From Clostridium sp. TW13 (GTDB lineage: Bacteria; Bacillota; Clostridia; Clostridiales; Clostridiaceae), in contig NZ_BROD01000001.1 in NCBI RefSeq assembly GCF_024345225.1, positions 4,402,001-4,466,000 of the forward strand: a DNA stretch of 64,000 bases, in the 5' to 3' direction. Of this stretch, positions 26,493 to 39,347 are shown piece by piece (position 1 is the stretch's first letter; the number at the start of each line of letters is the position of its first letter). The notes beneath the pieces are model-generated. The model was not told the DNA's origin. It made no database searches and was given only the letters and a program-made list of their open reading frames with translations. The translations under genes and the position numbers were made by a program.

Positions 26493-26521
26493 TTGACTAG
26501 TGATAAAAGTTTTGATATAAT
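26493..26521 (+). promoter_or_regulatory. Sigma-A promoter of rplJ-rplL
   Basis: TTGACT (26493-26498) and perfect TATAAT (26516-26521) are separated by 17 bases and begin three bases after the rplA stop. The L10 leader follows. Confidence 0.85.
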
Positions 26522-26528
26522 TTAACCG

Positions 26529-26690
26529 TTGCAAAAAACAGAATAAAGATCTCCGTAGATAGCAGGTGCTAGTCATAACGTAAATCAACCTGCCGAGGAT
26601 TCCATACAAGAAATTGAATGGTCTTCCTATGTCTATGGGGAGACCTTTATTGATTTATAAAGCAGTTAATAACTGTGAGGAGGTGGACTA
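26529..26690 (+). ncRNA. Ribosomal L10 leader RNA with attenuator
   Basis: The spacer before rplJ contains the L10-leader-like block AGCAGGTGCTAGTC pairing with CAACCTGCCGAGGAT (about 26560-26600), followed by a terminator-like hairpin GGTCTTCC (26620-26627) with GGGGAGACC (26637-26645) and a T-rich tail. In known cases the L10/L12 complex binds such leaders and lowers expression of its own operon. Confidence 0.85.
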
Positions 26691-26694
26691 AACA

Positions 26695-27201
26695 GTGGCA
26701 AATAAGAATAGACAATTAAAAGAAGCTAAAGTTGCTGAAATTAAAGAAAAGTTAGAAAAGGCTGAGGCAGTTGTACTTGCAGATTATCAAGGACTAACTG
26801 TTGAAGAAGATACATTACTAAGAAAGAATTTAAGAGAAGCTGGCGTTGAGTATAAAGTATACAAGAACAAGTTAGTTTCATTAGCTGCTAAGGAATTAGG
26901 ACATGATGGAATAGTTGAATTCTTAGAAGGACCAGTTTCAATAGCATTTGGATATGAAGATGCTACTGCACCTGCAAGAATTCTTAATGATTTTGCAAAA
27001 GATCATAAGAAACTTGAATTAAAAGCAGGTATAGTTGGTGGAGATATCTATGATGAAGCTAAGATTAAGCAATTAGCTACAATCCCACCAAAGGATGTAC
27101 TAATAGCAAAACTTCTTGGAAGCTTCAAGGCTCCAGTATCAAACTTTGCATATTTAATTAATGCAATAAAAGACAAAAAAGAAGCAGAAAGTGCTGAATA
27201 A
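26695..27201 (+). CDS. rplJ: 50S ribosomal protein L10
   Basis: A 168-residue stalk-base protein that anchors L7/L12 dimers. The N-terminal RNA-binding part includes [16 protein letters not shown] and [16 protein letters not shown]; the helical C-terminus carries the L12 binding sites. The GTG start lies behind GAGGAGGTGG. Expression should be controlled by the leader directly upstream. Confidence 0.96.
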   Translation: MANKNRQLKEAKVAEIKEKLEKAEAVVLADYQGLTVEEDTLLRKNLREAGVEYKVYKNKLVSLAAKELGHDGIVEFLEGPVSIAFGYEDATAPARILNDFAKDHKKLELKAGIVGGDIYDEAKIKQLATIPPKDVLIAKLLGSFKAPVSNFAYLINAIKDKKEAESAE

Positions 27202-27236
27202 TTAAAAAATAGTGAAAAATTTCGGAGGTGCGAATA

Positions 27237-27602
27237 ATGAATAAAGAACAAATAATAGAAGCTATAAAGAATATGACAGTTTTAGAATTAAATGAATTAG
27301 TTGAGGCTTGTGAAGCTGAATTTGGTGTAAGTGCTGCTGCTCCTGTAGCTGTAGCTGGTGGAGTTGCTGGTGCAGCTGCTGCTGAAGAAAAGACTGAATT
27401 TGACGTAGTTTTAGCTGCTGCTGGTTCAGAAAAGATAAAGGTTATAAAAGTAGTTAGAGAAGTAACTGGATTAGGATTAAAAGAAGCTAAGGAAATAGTT
27501 GATGGAGCTCCTAAGACATTAAAAGAAGCTGTAGCTAAAGAAGAAGCAGAAGCTATAAAAGCTAAGCTTGCAGAAGTTGGAGCAACTGTTGAATTAAAGT
27601 AA
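27237..27602 (+). CDS. rplL: 50S ribosomal protein L7/L12
   Basis: A 121-residue stalk protein that recruits translation GTPases. The N-terminal dimer domain ([20 protein letters not shown]) is joined by an alanine/valine-rich hinge to the C-terminal factor-binding domain ([33 protein letters not shown]). I choose the ATG at 27237, eight bases behind CGGAGG, over the upstream GTG. Strong terminator follows at once. Confidence 0.97.
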   Translation: MNKEQIIEAIKNMTVLELNELVEACEAEFGVSAAAPVAVAGGVAGAAAAEEKTEFDVVLAAAGSEKIKVIKVVREVTGLGLKEAKEIVDGAPKTLKEAVAKEEAEAIKAKLAEVGATVELK

Positions 27603-27638
27603 TTTGATTCATAGAAGTTTTAATTTCTAGATACAATG

Positions 27639-27696
27639 ACTCCGTTGGATATAATAATTTATCTGATAAATTATAATCCAATGGAGTTTTATTTTT
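27639..27696 (+). terminator. Terminator of rplJ-rplL
   Basis: ACTCCGTTGGAT (27639-27650) pairs with ATCCAATGGAGT (27676-27687) with one mismatch, the inner A/T arms also pair (AATTTATC with GATAAATT), and TTTATTTTT follows. This separates rplL from rpoBC transcription. Confidence 0.85.
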
Positions 27697-27781
27697 AACT
27701 AGAAATATATTACTGTTTTATCATGATTATATGTATAATTTGTTGGTAAATAAAGATATTGACTAAGCAAATTGGTAATGA

Positions 27782-27886
27782 TACTATTTAAATAAGTTTG
27801 TAAAAGAGTTGGAACAAGTTGATACCAATGATATAGATTCTAGATTTATAGTCGACCAATATGCAAAGTTAAAAAGTTATATATAA
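27782..27886 (+). pseudogene. Short decayed reading frame A between rplL and rpoB
   Basis: An open stretch of 34 codons without a start encodes a charged helix-like sequence (KFVKELEQVDTNDIDSRF, ending AKLKSYI and a stop). It reads like the C-terminus of a protein gene whose front has been lost. The surrounding 700 bases hold no intact gene. I do not recognise the family. Confidence 0.35.
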
Positions 27887-28031
27887 CCTGATTTCCTTAT
27901 TATATTAGGATGATATAGCAAAAAAGAATTGGAAATGATTAGATATAACATTAAATAAAAATATATACATAATATCTATTAAAGTATATGATTTTTACTA
28001 ATAGATAAGCAAATAATAAAAAAACATATAA

Positions 28032-28190
28032 AATTATACTATAAGAAGTATAGTAAATGATGTTTTAGATATAATTAAAAATAGTTTTAATATTTCTTTT
28101 GAAGAATATGGCATAGATTATGATGAATTGATAGATGAAGTGGTATGCTTGAGTGTTTATGTTCAAGAGATTACTAGAACATCTGATTAA
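28032..28190 (+). pseudogene. Short decayed reading frame B between rplL and rpoB
   Basis: Fifty-two codons without ATG, GTG or TTG at a useful place encode IVNDVLDIIKNSFNISF followed by EEYGIDYDELIDEVVCLSV and end in TSD and a stop. The composition looks like real acidic, helical protein, so this is probably another gene remnant. Together with frame A it makes the long rplL-rpoB gap a region of gene decay. Confidence 0.35.
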
Positions 28191-28271
28191 AAAATAATAA
28201 ATTAAGATTATTAAAGTAATATGTTGCAAAAGAGTAATATATAACTTATAATATATTTTTATGAATAAATA

Positions 28272-28300
28272 TTGACACTTGACAACTATTGTGGTAACAT
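28272..28300 (+). promoter_or_regulatory. Sigma-A promoter of rpoB-rpoC
   Basis: Perfect TTGACA (28272-28277) and TAACAT (28295-28300) are separated by 17 bases. The rpoB start lies about 150 bases downstream, leaving a moderate untranslated leader. Confidence 0.7.
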
Positions 28301-28458
28301 ATTTAATTGCATTGAAATGTATCCAGAAGAGCAAAATATTTTACTGAAAAGTATTAGTTTGGGTAATGGTTAATGTTTAAATGCAGTGTATACAATCCAG
28401 TAACAAAAACAAAAATTGAGTTATTGGTTATTTTACTATATACAAGGGGTGAAAACTT

Positions 28459-31400
28459 ATGATACATCCTGTCCAAGTCGGTAAACGAACTAGAATGAGT
28501 TTTGGAAAGGTAAAAGAAGTCGTACAAATGCCGAATCTTATTGAAGTACAATTAGATTCGTACAGATGGTTTTTAGATGAAGGGCTTCAAGAGGTTTTTG
28601 ATGATGTAAATCCTATATCAAATTTTGCTGGTAATCTAGTACTTGAATTTATAGGTTATAAGCTTGATATGGATAGCATTAAATATCCTGTTGAAGAATG
28701 TAAAGAAAGAGATGCAAATTTTGCAGCTCCTCTAAAAGTTGCAGTAAGACTTCAAAACAAAGAAACAGGCGAAATAAAAGAGCAAGAAGTCTATATGGGA
28801 GATTTCCCATTGATGACAGATCAAGGAACATTCATTATTAATGGTGCAGAAAGAGTAATAGTTTCACAATTGGTAAGATCACCAGGAGTATATTACAGCT
28901 ACACCGTTGATAAGAGTGGTAAAAAGTTGTTTGCAGCAACAATAAATCCTAATAGAGGAGCTTGGTTAGAATATGAAACTGACTCCAATGATATTATCTA
29001 TGTTAGGATAGACAAAACAAGAAAACTTCCTATAAGTATACTTGCAAGAGCTATGGGTCTTGGAAGTGATCAAGAATTACTTGATTATTTCGGAGAAGAA
29101 GAAAGATTAAAAGCAAGTATAGAAAAAGATAATACAAAAACAAGGGAAGAAGCTTTATTAGAAATTTATAAAAGGTTAAGACCAGGTGAACCACCTACTG
29201 TAGACAGTGCAGTTTCACTTATTGATTCATTATTCTTTGATGCAAAAAGATATGATTTATCTAAAGTAGGTAGATATAAGTTTAACAAGAAGTTAGCAAT
29301 TAACTTAAGAATAGCTAATCAAATAGCTACTAATGATATAGTAAACCCTGAAACAGGAGAAATCATTGTTTCTAGTGGAGAAAAGATTAGTAGAACTAAG
29401 GCAGATCAAATCCAAAGTTTAGGAATTAATTCTGTCGACATAACTGTAGAAGATAAAATAGTTAGGGTAATAGGAAATCACTTTGTGGATATCCATAAGC
29501 ATGTAGACTTTAATATTGATGATTTAAATATTAAGGAATTAGTACATTATCCAACACTTAGAGAAATACTAGATAATTATTCAGATGAAAAAATAATTAA
29601 AGAAGAAATAAAGAAAAATATAAATAGACTTATACCAAAGCACATAATCAAAGACGATATATTTGCAACTATTAGTCACGAATTAGGATTGGCTTATGGT
29701 GTAGGTACAGTTGATGATATAGATCACTTAGGAAACAGAAGATTAAAGTCTGTAGGCGAATTGCTACAAAATCAATTTAGAATTGGTTTATCAAGAATGG
29801 AAAGAGTAGTTAAAGAAAGAATGACCATTCAAGACCAAGAAGCAATAACTCCACAAGCCTTAATCAATACTAGACCAGTTGTAGCTGCTATAAAAGAATT
29901 CTTTGGTAGTTCACAATTATCACAATTCATGGATCAAAATAATCCTCTTTCTGAGTTAACTCATAAGAGAAGATTATCAGCACTTGGACCAGGAGGTCTT
30001 TCAAGAGAAAGAGCTGGTTTCGAAGTAAGAGACGTTCACCATTCACATTATGGAAGAATGTGTCCAATAGAAACTCCAGAAGGTCCAAATATAGGACTTA
30101 TTAACTCTTTAGCAACTTATGCAAGAGTTAATGAATATGGTTTTATTGAAACACCATATAGAGTTGTTGATAAAGAAACTGGAAGAGTTACTGATGAAAT
30201 TAGATATTTTACTGCTGATGAAGAAGATCATTGTTTAGTTGCACAGGCAAAAGAACCATTAGATGAAAATGGATACTTTGTAGATACTAGAATTACTGTT
30301 AGATCTCAAGAAGACATATTGTTTGTTCCAAAAGAAGATGTTGACTTGATGGACGTATCTCCAAGACAAATAGTATCTGTTGCAACAGCTATGATACCAT
30401 TCCTTGAAAATGATGATGCATCTAGAGCACTTATGGGTTCAAACATGCAACGTCAAGCAGTTCCACTATTAAAGCCACAAGCTCCAATAGTTGGTACTGG
30501 AATTGAGTATAGAGCAGCTGTTGATTCAGGGGTTCTACCTAAGGCGAAAAATGCCGGTGTAGTAACATATGTTGGCGCAAATGAAGTTAGAATCAAAAGA
30601 GATTCTGATGGTGGCACAGATGTTTATAAGCTACTTAAATTCAAGAGATCAAACCAAGGAACTTGTATAAATCAAAGACCGATAGTTTCAAAGAATGAAA
30701 TTATATATAAAGATCAAGTTCTTGCTGATGGACCTTCTACAGATTTAGGAGAAATAGCTTTAGGAAAGAATATTACTATGGGATTCATCACATGGGAAGG
30801 ATATAACTATGAAGATGCCATGTTAATCTCTGAAGAATTAGTAAGAGAAGATGTATTTACATCAATCCACATAGAAGAATATGAATGTGAAGCTAGGGAT
30901 ACTAAATTAGGACCAGAAGAAATAACTAGAGATATACCTAATGTTGGTGAGGATTCACTAAAGGATTTAGATGATAGAGGAATAATTAGAGTTGGTGCTG
31001 AAGTTAGATCAGGAGATATCTTAGTTGGAAAAGTTACACCTAAGGGAGAAACTGAATTAACAGCTGAAGAAAGATTGTTAAGAGCAATCTTTGGAGAAAA
31101 AGCTAGAGAAGTAAGAGATACTTCACTTAGAGTACCACATGGAGAAGCTGGTATAATAGTCGATGTTAAAGTATTTACTAGAGAAAATGGAGATGAACTT
31201 CCTCCAGGAGTAAATGAATTAGTAAGATGTTATATCGCTCAAAAGAGAAAAATATCAGTAGGAGATAAGATGGCTGGTCGTCATGGTAACAAGGGTGTTA
31301 TCTCAAGAGTATTACCAGAAGAAGATATGCCATTCTTACCAGATGGAAGACCACTTCAAATCTGCTTAAACCCACTGGGAGTTCCTTCTCGTATGAATAT

Positions 31401-32172
31401 AGGTCAGGTACTAGAAGTACATCTAGGATGGGCAGGTCTAAAATTAGGCTGGCACATAGCAACACCAGTATTTGATGGAGCGACAGAAAATGATATAGAA
31501 GAATGTCTTGAAAAAGCAGGATATAATTCTAATGGAAAGACAAAACTATATGACGGAAGAACAGGAGAAGCATTTGATAATGAAGTTACTGTAGGTGTAA
31601 TGTATATCTTAAAACTTGCCCATTTGGTTGATGATAAGATACATGCAAGATCTACTGGTCCATATTCACTAGTAACACAACAACCATTAGGAGGTAAAGC
31701 TCAATTTGGTGGTCAAAGATTCGGTGAAATGGAAGTTTGGGCTTTAGAAGCATATGGTGCTGCTCACATGTTACAAGAAATACTTACAGTTAAATCAGAT
31801 GATGTTGTAGGTAGAGTTAAGACTTATGAGTCAATAGTTAAGGGTGAAAATATACCAGAACCAGGAGTTCCAGAATCATTTAAGGTTCTTATAAAAGAGC
31901 TTCAAGCACTATGTTTAGATGTTAAGGTATTAAATGAAAATAATGAAGAAGTTAAATTAAGAGATATTACAGAAGATGAAGCAGCTGAGTTAGAGGTTAA
32001 TATAGAAGGAACAGAAGATTCTATTGTACCAACAAACCCAGATATAGATGATAATTATGTTGCCGAGGAATCAGAAGAAATTGAAGAAATTGAAGACGTA
32101 GATTACGACAACTTAGAGTTTGATGATTTTGACAGTGAATTAGAACTTGATGATTTCAATGATGAACACTAA
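28459..32172 (+). CDS. rpoB: RNA polymerase beta subunit
   Basis: A 1237-residue catalytic subunit. Visible landmarks are the fork-loop/rifampicin region ([22 protein letters not shown], then [14 protein letters not shown]), the [17 protein letters not shown] block, the [15 protein letters not shown] block, and the C-terminal clamp region ending in an acidic tail. In the rifampicin region the sequence looks like wild type. GGGGTG precedes the ATG. rpoC follows closely. Confidence 0.98.
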   Translation: MIHPVQVGKRTRMSFGKVKEVVQMPNLIEVQLDSYRWFLDEGLQEVFDDVNPISNFAGNLVLEFIGYKLDMDSIKYPVEECKERDANFAAPLKVAVRLQNKETGEIKEQEVYMGDFPLMTDQGTFIINGAERVIVSQLVRSPGVYYSYTVDKSGKKLFAATINPNRGAWLEYETDSNDIIYVRIDKTRKLPISILARAMGLGSDQELLDYFGEEERLKASIEKDNTKTREEALLEIYKRLRPGEPPTVDSAVSLIDSLFFDAKRYDLSKVGRYKFNKKLAINLRIANQIATNDIVNPETGEIIVSSGEKISRTKADQIQSLGINSVDITVEDKIVRVIGNHFVDIHKHVDFNIDDLNIKELVHYPTLREILDNYSDEKIIKEEIKKNINRLIPKHIIKDDIFATISHELGLAYGVGTVDDIDHLGNRRLKSVGELLQNQFRIGLSRMERVVKERMTIQDQEAITPQALINTRPVVAAIKEFFGSSQLSQFMDQNNPLSELTHKRRLSALGPGGLSRERAGFEVRDVHHSHYGRMCPIETPEGPNIGLINSLATYARVNEYGFIETPYRVVDKETGRVTDEIRYFTADEEDHCLVAQAKEPLDENGYFVDTRITVRSQEDILFVPKEDVDLMDVSPRQIVSVATAMIPFLENDDASRALMGSNMQRQAVPLLKPQAPIVGTGIEYRAAVDSGVLPKAKNAGVVTYVGANEVRIKRDSDGGTDVYKLLKFKRSNQGTCINQRPIVSKNEIIYKDQVLADGPSTDLGEIALGKNITMGFITWEGYNYEDAMLISEELVREDVFTSIHIEEYECEARDTKLGPEEITRDIPNVGEDSLKDLDDRGIIRVGAEVRSGDILVGKVTPKGETELTAEERLLRAIFGEKAREVRDTSLRVPHGEAGIIVDVKVFTRENGDELPPGVNELVRCYIAQKRKISVGDKMAGRHGNKGVISRVLPEEDMPFLPDGRPLQICLNPLGVPSRMNIGQVLEVHLGWAGLKLGWHIATPVFDGATENDIEECLEKAGYNSNGKTKLYDGRTGEAFDNEVTVGVMYILKLAHLVDDKIHARSTGPYSLVTQQPLGGKAQFGGQRFGEMEVWALEAYGAAHMLQEILTVKSDDVVGRVKTYESIVKGENIPEPGVPESFKVLIKELQALCLDVKVLNENNEEVKLRDITEDEAAELEVNIEGTEDSIVPTNPDIDDNYVAEESEEIEEIEDVDYDNLEFDDFDSELELDDFNDEH

Positions 32173-32192
32173 ATATGAAGGGAGGATTACCC

Positions 32193-35100
32193 TTGTTTGA
32201 GTTGAATAATTTTGATGCATTACAAATAGGGTTAGCATCTCCAGAACAGATAAGAGCATGGTCTAGAGGTGAAGTTAAAAAACCAGAAACTATAAACTAT
32301 AGAACATTAAAGCCAGAGAAAGATGGGTTGTTCTGTGAAAGAATATTTGGACCTATAAAAGACTGGGAATGTCATTGTGGAAAATACAAAAGAGTTAGAT
32401 ACAAAGGAATAGTTTGTGACAGATGTGGTGTTGAAGTAACAAAGTCAAAAGTAAGAAGAGAGAGAATGGGGCATATAGAATTAGCTGCCCCTGTATCTCA
32501 CATTTGGTACTTCAAAGGAATTCCATCAAGAATGGGATTATTAATTGATATGTCACCAAGAGCTTTAGAAAAAGTACTATATTTTGCTTCTTATATAGTA
32601 ATAGATCCTAAAGAAACACCATTACTTAAAAAACAACTATTAAATGAAAAAGAATATAGAGAAGCTTGTGATAAGTATGGTGAAGAAAGCTTCGTTGCTG
32701 CTATGGGAGCTGAAGCAGTAAAAGAATTACTTGCTGAAATTGATTTGGAAAGAACTTCTGTTGAATTAAAAGAGGAGTTAAAGACTAGTACAGGTCAAAA
32801 GAAGGTAAGAGTCATAAGAAGATTAGAAGTTGTTGAGTCTTTTAGAAAATCAGGTAACCATCCAGATTGGATGATAATTGATGTTATTCCTGTAATACCA
32901 CCAGATTTAAGACCGATGGTTCAATTAGACGGTGGAAGATTTGCTACTTCAGATTTAAATGACTTATACAGAAGAGTTATTAATAGAAATAACAGACTTA
33001 AAAAGTTAATAGATTTAGGTGCGCCAGACATCATTGTAAGAAATGAAAAGAGAATGCTTCAAGAAGCAGTGGATGCACTTATTGATAATGGTAGAAGAGG
33101 TAGGGCTGTAACTGGACCAGGAAACAGACCGTTAAAGTCTTTATCAGATATGCTTAAAGGTAAGCAAGGTAGATTTAGACAAAATCTTCTTGGAAAAAGA
33201 GTTGACTACTCTGGTAGATCAGTTATCGTTGTTGGACCAGAACTTAAGATGTACCAATGTGGTCTTCCTAAAGAAATGGCAATAGAATTATTTAAGCCAT
33301 TTGTAATGAAAAAATTAGTTGAAGATGGTGTTGCTCACAACATTAAATCAGCTAAGAGAATGGTTGAAAGAGTTATGCCTCAAGTTTGGGATGTACTAGA
33401 AGATGTTATAGCAGATCATCCAGTATTGTTAAACAGAGCACCTACTCTTCATAGATTAGGAATTCAAGCATTCCAACCAGTTTTAGTAGAAGGAAGAGCT
33501 ATTAAACTCCATCCATTAGCATGTACTGCATATAATGCGGACTTTGATGGTGACCAAATGGCTATTCACGTTCCATTATCTGTAGAAGCACAAGCAGAAG
33601 CTAGATTCTTGATGCTTGCAGCAGGAAACATAATGAAGCCTTCAGATGGTAAACCAGTATGTGTTCCTACACAAGATATGGTACTTGGTTCATACTACTT
33701 AACAATTGATAAAGATGGTGTCAAGGGAGAAGGAATGGTATTCTCTTCTTCAGAAGAAGCAATTATGGCATATCAATTAAATGAGATATCTATACATGCT
33801 AAGATAAAAGTTAAAGTTACAAGAGAATTTGATGGAAAAATTGAGTCTGGAATAATTAACACTACTCCAGGTAAAATATTATTTAATGAATCAATTCCTC
33901 AAGATCTTGGATTTGTAGATAGAAATGATCCTGAACATAAATTTGACATGGAAGTTGATTTCCTTGTAACAAAGAAGAGTTTAGGTAAGATTATCGATAA
34001 GTGTTATATGGTTCATGGACCAATCAATACATCTACAATGCTAGATCAAATCAAGGCTAAGGGATATCATTATTCATCAATTGGAGCAGTAACTGTTGCA
34101 GCATCAGATATCACAGTTCCTAAGAGAAAATATGAATTACTAGAAGATGCAGATAAAACAGTTGATAAAATAGAAAAATTATATAGAAGAGGATTAATAT
34201 CAGAAGACGAAAGATATCAAAGAGTTATAGATAAGTGGACTAAGACAACTGAAGAAGTTGCAGATGCACTTATGGACAGTATGAATAGATTTAATCCAAT
34301 ATTTATGATGGCTGACTCAGGAGCCAGAGGATCTAAGTCTCAAATTAAGCAGCTTGCTGGTATGAGAGGACTTATGGCAAGTCCATCTGGTAAAATTCTT
34401 GAGTTACCAATCAAAGCATCATTTATAGAAGGGCTAGACGTATTGGAATACTTTATTTCAACACATGGAGCTAGAAAGGGTAATGCCGATACAGCTCTTA
34501 AGACAGCCGATTCTGGATATTTAACAAGAAGACTTGTTGATGTTAGCCAAGATGTTATTGTAAGAGAAGATGACTGTGGTACATCACAAGGTATTTATGT
34601 TGAAGAAATTAAAGAAGGTAGCGAATCAATTGAAGGGCTACAAGAAAGAATAACAGGTAGATATGTTGCAGAAGATGTGATTCATCCTGAAACAGGAGAA
34701 GTGTTAGTTGGAAAAGATTCTTATGTTGAACCAATGTTAGCTGAGAAAGTTGTAAAGGCTGGCGTTAAAAGGGTTAAGATAAGATCAGTATTTACATGTA
34801 AGTCAAAAGTTGGTGTTTGTGCTAAGTGTTATGGTATGGATATGGCAACAGCAAGCAAGATTAATATCGGTGAAGCTGTTGGTATAGTGGCAGCACAATC
34901 AATTGGTGAACCAGGAACACAGCTTACAATGAGAACATTCCATACAGGTGGAGTTGCTGGAGCCGATATTACACAAGGTCTTCCTAGAGTTGAAGAACTT
35001 TTTGAAGCTAGAAAGCCAAAGGGATTAGCTATAATTACTGAAATAGCTGGAACTGTAAGAAGAGAAGAAACTAAGAAGAAGAGAATAGTTATAGTAGTTG

Positions 35101-35729
35101 GAGAAGACGGCGAAGAAAGAGATTATGATATTCCATTCGGATCTAGAATTAAAGTTAATGATGGGGATGTAGTTGAAGCTGGAGATGAAATTACTGAAGG
35201 TTCAGTAAATCCACATGATATAATGGCAATTAAAGGTGTAGATGGAGTAAGAAAATATCTTTTATCAGAAGTTCAAAAGGTATATAGACTTCAAGGTGTT
35301 GATATTAATGATAAGCACTTAGAGGTTGTTGTAAGACAAATGACTAGAAAGGTTAAAGTAACAGATTCTGGTGATACTGAATTACTTCCAGGAACTATGA
35401 TTGATATGTTTGATTTTGATGCAGCAAACGAAAAAGTTGAAGAGTTTGGTGGAGTAAAAGCTCAAGGGGAAAAAGTTCTTCTTGGTATTACAAAAGCAGC
35501 TTTAGCAACAGATAGTTTCTTATCAGCAGCTTCATTCCAAGAAACAACTAGAGTTCTTACTGATGCAGCTATCAAAGGAAAAATTGATCCACTAATTGGA
35601 TTAAAGGAAAATGTAATTATTGGTAAATTGATTCCGGCTGGAACAGGAATGATGAGATATAGAGCATTAAGACTAAGTACAGATAACAATTTGGCAGAAA
35701 AAGAAGTAGAAAATCAAATTGAAGAATAA
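32193..35729 (+). CDS. rpoC: RNA polymerase beta' subunit
   Basis: A 1178-residue catalytic subunit. The N-terminal zinc site is [20 protein letters not shown], the active-site magnesium loop is [10 protein letters not shown], and a second zinc site appears as C-x(n)-CAKCYG late in the protein. I choose the TTG at 32193 (protein MFELNNFDA, the usual clostridial start) seven bases behind GGGAGGA; an ATG at 32175 would place that site inside the gene. It ends the rpoBC transcript. Confidence 0.97.
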   Translation: MFELNNFDALQIGLASPEQIRAWSRGEVKKPETINYRTLKPEKDGLFCERIFGPIKDWECHCGKYKRVRYKGIVCDRCGVEVTKSKVRRERMGHIELAAPVSHIWYFKGIPSRMGLLIDMSPRALEKVLYFASYIVIDPKETPLLKKQLLNEKEYREACDKYGEESFVAAMGAEAVKELLAEIDLERTSVELKEELKTSTGQKKVRVIRRLEVVESFRKSGNHPDWMIIDVIPVIPPDLRPMVQLDGGRFATSDLNDLYRRVINRNNRLKKLIDLGAPDIIVRNEKRMLQEAVDALIDNGRRGRAVTGPGNRPLKSLSDMLKGKQGRFRQNLLGKRVDYSGRSVIVVGPELKMYQCGLPKEMAIELFKPFVMKKLVEDGVAHNIKSAKRMVERVMPQVWDVLEDVIADHPVLLNRAPTLHRLGIQAFQPVLVEGRAIKLHPLACTAYNADFDGDQMAIHVPLSVEAQAEARFLMLAAGNIMKPSDGKPVCVPTQDMVLGSYYLTIDKDGVKGEGMVFSSSEEAIMAYQLNEISIHAKIKVKVTREFDGKIESGIINTTPGKILFNESIPQDLGFVDRNDPEHKFDMEVDFLVTKKSLGKIIDKCYMVHGPINTSTMLDQIKAKGYHYSSIGAVTVAASDITVPKRKYELLEDADKTVDKIEKLYRRGLISEDERYQRVIDKWTKTTEEVADALMDSMNRFNPIFMMADSGARGSKSQIKQLAGMRGLMASPSGKILELPIKASFIEGLDVLEYFISTHGARKGNADTALKTADSGYLTRRLVDVSQDVIVREDDCGTSQGIYVEEIKEGSESIEGLQERITGRYVAEDVIHPETGEVLVGKDSYVEPMLAEKVVKAGVKRVKIRSVFTCKSKVGVCAKCYGMDMATASKINIGEAVGIVAAQSIGEPGTQLTMRTFHTGGVAGADITQGLPRVEELFEARKPKGLAIITEIAGTVRREETKKKRIVIVVGEDGEERDYDIPFGSRIKVNDGDVVEAGDEITEGSVNPHDIMAIKGVDGVRKYLLSEVQKVYRLQGVDINDKHLEVVVRQMTRKVKVTDSGDTELLPGTMIDMFDFDAANEKVEEFGGVKAQGEKVLLGITKAALATDSFLSAASFQETTRVLTDAAIKGKIDPLIGLKENVIIGKLIPAGTGMMRYRALRLSTDNNLAEKEVENQIEE

Positions 35730-35740
35730 GAATTAAAATA

Positions 35741-35769
35741 TTGACTTTAAAAAATTAAAATGATAAAAT
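35741..35769 (+). promoter_or_regulatory. Sigma-A promoter of the str operon
   Basis: TTGACT (35741-35746) and TAAAAT (35764-35769) are separated by 17 bases, directly behind rpoC. About 107 bases of leader precede the first gene. Confidence 0.75.
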
Positions 35770-35819
35770 ACAGGTTGTGTGCTTAGCACGTGACTGATGA
35801 ATTTTAGATGTCTACATGA

Positions 35820-35858
35820 ACATTGAGGTGAGTTTTATGCTTGCCTCGGTGTTGCTTT
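35820..35858 (+). promoter_or_regulatory. Leader hairpin of the str operon
   Basis: ACATTGAGGTGAG (35820-35832) pairs along its whole length with CTTGCCTCGGTGT (35840-35852), with G-U pairs and one mismatch, and a short TTTTA run follows. It is either an attenuator or a protein binding site ahead of the L7Ae-like gene. Confidence 0.5.
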
Positions 35859-35876
35859 TAATAAGGAGGTAACTTC

Positions 35877-36119
35877 ATGATAGACAGACTTCAAGGTGTA
35901 AAAGTAATTGGAATAAAACAATGCAAAAAAGCAATGAATAATGGAGAAGGAAAAGTTTTATATGTAGCGCAAGATGCTGATATGAAATTGTTAGAGAGCT
36001 TATTAGAACTTGCTAAGCAAAATAATATTGAAGTGAGATTCATTGACAGTATGAGAATTTTAGGAAAGATGTGCGGCATAGATGTTGGTGCATCAGCAAC
36101 TATTATTCTAAATAAATAG
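35877..36119 (+). CDS. L7Ae/L30e-family RNA-binding protein (YbxF-like)
   Basis: An 80-residue L7Ae/L30e-fold protein. The fold signature is AMNNGEGKVLYVAQDAD, followed by RFIDSMRILGKMCGIDVGASA. Such proteins bind kink-turn RNA; the Bacillus homologue YbxF is encoded at the same place before rpsL and contacts the ribosome, though it is not a core subunit. GGAGG precedes the ATG. It opens the str operon. Confidence 0.88.
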   Translation: MIDRLQGVKVIGIKQCKKAMNNGEGKVLYVAQDADMKLLESLLELAKQNNIEVRFIDSMRILGKMCGIDVGASATIILNK

Positions 36120-36171
36120 CTAATATCTTAAATTAATTATAGATATTATTAAATTTTCAGGAGGTGAAAGT

Positions 36172-36549
36172 ATGCCAACTATAAGCCAATTAGTTAGAAA
36201 GGGCAGAAAAACATTAGTAACAAAGTCAAATTCTCCTGCACTTAAGGAGTGCCCACAAAAAAGAGGGGTATGTACAGTAGTTAAAACTACAACTCCAAAG
36301 AAACCTAACTCAGCGTTAAGAAAGATTGCCAGAGTTAGATTAACTAACGGAATTGAAGTTACAGGTTATATTCCAGGTGTAGGTCACAACTTACAAGAAC
36401 ATAGTGTTGTTCTTATAAGAGGTGGAAGAATCAAAGACGTTCCCGGTGTAAGATACCACATCGTTAGAGGAGCTCTTGACTGTGCTGGAGTAGCTAACAG
36501 ACTACAATCTAGATCAAAATACGGTGCAAAGAAACCAAAGCAAAAATAA
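36172..36549 (+). CDS. rpsL: 30S ribosomal protein S12
   Basis: A 125-residue decoding-centre protein. The conserved loops [13 protein letters not shown] and [11 protein letters not shown] are present; lysines at the known streptomycin-resistance positions appear in wild-type form. GGAGGTG precedes the ATG. A folded spacer separates it from rpsG. Confidence 0.98.
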   Translation: MPTISQLVRKGRKTLVTKSNSPALKECPQKRGVCTVVKTTTPKKPNSALRKIARVRLTNGIEVTGYIPGVGHNLQEHSVVLIRGGRIKDVPGVRYHIVRGALDCAGVANRLQSRSKYGAKKPKQK

Positions 36550-36573
36550 TGTTACAGCTTATATAGCTTAATT

Positions 36574-37163
<590 letters not shown>

Positions 37164-37167
37164 TTTC

Positions 37168-37206
37168 AAAACTGTTTTGGCGAAGGCCAAGACAGTTTTG
37201 TTTAAT
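37168..37206 (+). terminator. Strong hairpin between rpsG and fusA
   Basis: AAAACTGTTTTGGC (37168-37181) pairs with GCCAAGACAGTTTT (37186-37199), 14 pairs with one G-U, loop GAAG, then GTTTAATTTA. It may be a partial terminator that lowers fusA-tuf readthrough, or a processing site. Confidence 0.6.
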
Positions 37207-37237
37207 TTATTTATATTTTTGAGAGGAGGCAGGATTT

Positions 37238-39304
37238 ATGTCTAGAAAATTCCCATTAGAAAAATTCCGTAACTTTGGAATCATGGCTCATATCGATGCT
37301 GGTAAGACAACAACTACTGAACGTATATTGTTTTACACAGGTAAGAGTCACAAAATAGGTGAAGTTCACGAAGGCCAAGCAACAATGGACTGGATGGTTC
37401 AAGAACAAGAGAGAGGTATAACAATTACTTCTGCTGCAACAACATGTGTATGGAAAGGTCATGAGTTAAACATAATCGATACACCAGGACACGTAGACTT
37501 TACAGTTGAAGTTGAAAGATCTCTAAGAGTACTTGATGGTGCTGTTACAGTTCTTGATGCGAAGAGTGGTGTTGAGCCTCAAACAGAAACTGTTTGGAGA
37601 CAGGCGGATAAATACCAAGTACCAAGAATGGTATATGTAAATAAAATGGATGCAACAGGTGCTGACTTCTTTAAGTGTGTTAATACAGTTAGAGATAGAT
37701 TAAAGGCTAATGCAGTTCCAATACAAATCCCTGTAGGTGCAGAAGAAAACTTTAAGGGTATGGTAGACTTAATAAGAAATGTTGCAATAATATTCAATGA
37801 TGATTTAGGAACAGATGTTGTAGAATGTGAAGTTCCAGCTGAGTTAAAAGATCAAGCTGAAGAATTCAGAGCAGCAATGATAGAATCAGTTGCTGAAGTT
37901 GATGAAGAATTAATGCTAAAATATCTTGACGGTGAAGAAATCACTGAAGAAGAAATAATGGCTGGATTAAGAAAAGGAACAATTACTAATCAACTTATCC
38001 CTGTAATTTGTGGATCATCATACAAAAACAAAGGTGTTCAACAAATGATTGATGGAGTTGTAGATTTCTTACCATCACCATTAGATGTTCCAGCTATAAA
38101 AGGTACATCTTTAGATGGAGAAGAAGATCATAGAGAATCTTCAGATCAAGCACCAATGGCAACACTAGCGTTTAAGATAGCTACAGATCCATTCGTTGGA
38201 AAATTAGCATTTGCTAGAGTTTACTCAGGTGTAGTAAATAGTGGTTCTTATGTTCTTAACTCAACAAAGGGTAAGAAAGAAAGAATTGGTAGACTTGTTA
38301 AGATGCATGCTAACCATAGAGAAGAAGTAGAAGCATTAGAAGCTGGAGAAATCGGAGCAATTATAGGATTAAAGAACACAACAACTGGAGATACTTTATG
38401 TGATGAGAATCAACCAATAGTTCTTGAATCAATGGAATTCCCAGAACCAGTAATCAATGTTGCTATAGAACCAAAAACAAAAGCAGCTCAAGAAAAGATG
38501 GGTATAGCTTTAGCTAAACTTGCTGAAGAAGATCCAACTTTCAAAACTTGGACTGATACTGAAACTGGTCAAACAATAATCGCTGGTATGGGTGAGTTAC
38601 ACCTTGATATCATAGTTGATAGACTTCAAAGAGAATTTAAAGTTGAGTGTAATGTTGGTGCTCCTCAAGTTGCTTATAAAGAAACAATTAGAGCTGGCGT
38701 TAAGGCTCAAGGAAAGTATATCAAACAATCAGGTGGTAAGGGTCAATACGGAGATTGTTGGATTGAACTTATACCAACTGAAGGAGAATACGTATTTGAA
38801 AATGCTATAGTTGGAGGATCTATTCCAAGAGAATATATTCCAGCAGTAGATAATGGTATTCAAGAAGCTTCACAAAGCGGTATTATAGCTGGATACCCAG
38901 TTATAAACTTCAAAGTTAAATTATTTGATGGTTCATACCATGATGTCGATTCATCAGAAATGGCCTTCAAGATAGCAGGATCTATGGCGTTTAAGAATGC
39001 TATGGCTAAGGCTGATCCAGTATTACTTGAACCTTCTATGAAAGTTGAAGTTACAGTTCCAGAAGAATACATGGGAGATGTAATGGGAGACGTTAACTCA
39101 AGAAGAGGTAGAATAGAAGGAATGGAATTAAGAAATGGTGCTCAAGTTATAAGAGCTTTCGTTCCATTATCAGAAATGTTTGGATATGCAACTACATTGA
39201 GATCAAGAACTCAAGGTAGAGGTACTTATTCAATGGAATTTGATCACTATGAAGAAGTTCCAAAGAGCATCCAAGAGCAAGTTGCTAAAGGAAGACAAAA
39301 ATAA
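37238..39304 (+). CDS. fusA: Elongation factor G
   Basis: A 688-residue translocation GTPase. G1 is AHIDAGKTT, switch [13 protein letters not shown]3 DTPGHVDF and G4 NKMDA. Domains II to V are complete, including GGKGQYGD and the tip of domain IV (SGIIAGYPV). Length is normal. GAGGAGG precedes the ATG. The second tuf follows 43 bases later. Confidence 0.98.
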   Translation: MSRKFPLEKFRNFGIMAHIDAGKTTTTERILFYTGKSHKIGEVHEGQATMDWMVQEQERGITITSAATTCVWKGHELNIIDTPGHVDFTVEVERSLRVLDGAVTVLDAKSGVEPQTETVWRQADKYQVPRMVYVNKMDATGADFFKCVNTVRDRLKANAVPIQIPVGAEENFKGMVDLIRNVAIIFNDDLGTDVVECEVPAELKDQAEEFRAAMIESVAEVDEELMLKYLDGEEITEEEIMAGLRKGTITNQLIPVICGSSYKNKGVQQMIDGVVDFLPSPLDVPAIKGTSLDGEEDHRESSDQAPMATLAFKIATDPFVGKLAFARVYSGVVNSGSYVLNSTKGKKERIGRLVKMHANHREEVEALEAGEIGAIIGLKNTTTGDTLCDENQPIVLESMEFPEPVINVAIEPKTKAAQEKMGIALAKLAEEDPTFKTWTDTETGQTIIAGMGELHLDIIVDRLQREFKVECNVGAPQVAYKETIRAGVKAQGKYIKQSGGKGQYGDCWIELIPTEGEYVFENAIVGGSIPREYIPAVDNGIQEASQSGIIAGYPVINFKVKLFDGSYHDVDSSEMAFKIAGSMAFKNAMAKADPVLLEPSMKVEVTVPEEYMGDVMGDVNSRRGRIEGMELRNGAQVIRAFVPLSEMFGYATTLRSRTQGRGTYSMEFDHYEEVPKSIQEQVAKGRQK

Positions 39305-39347
39305 TTTAAATAAAAAATAAATACGCATATTAGGGAGGAATTTAACA

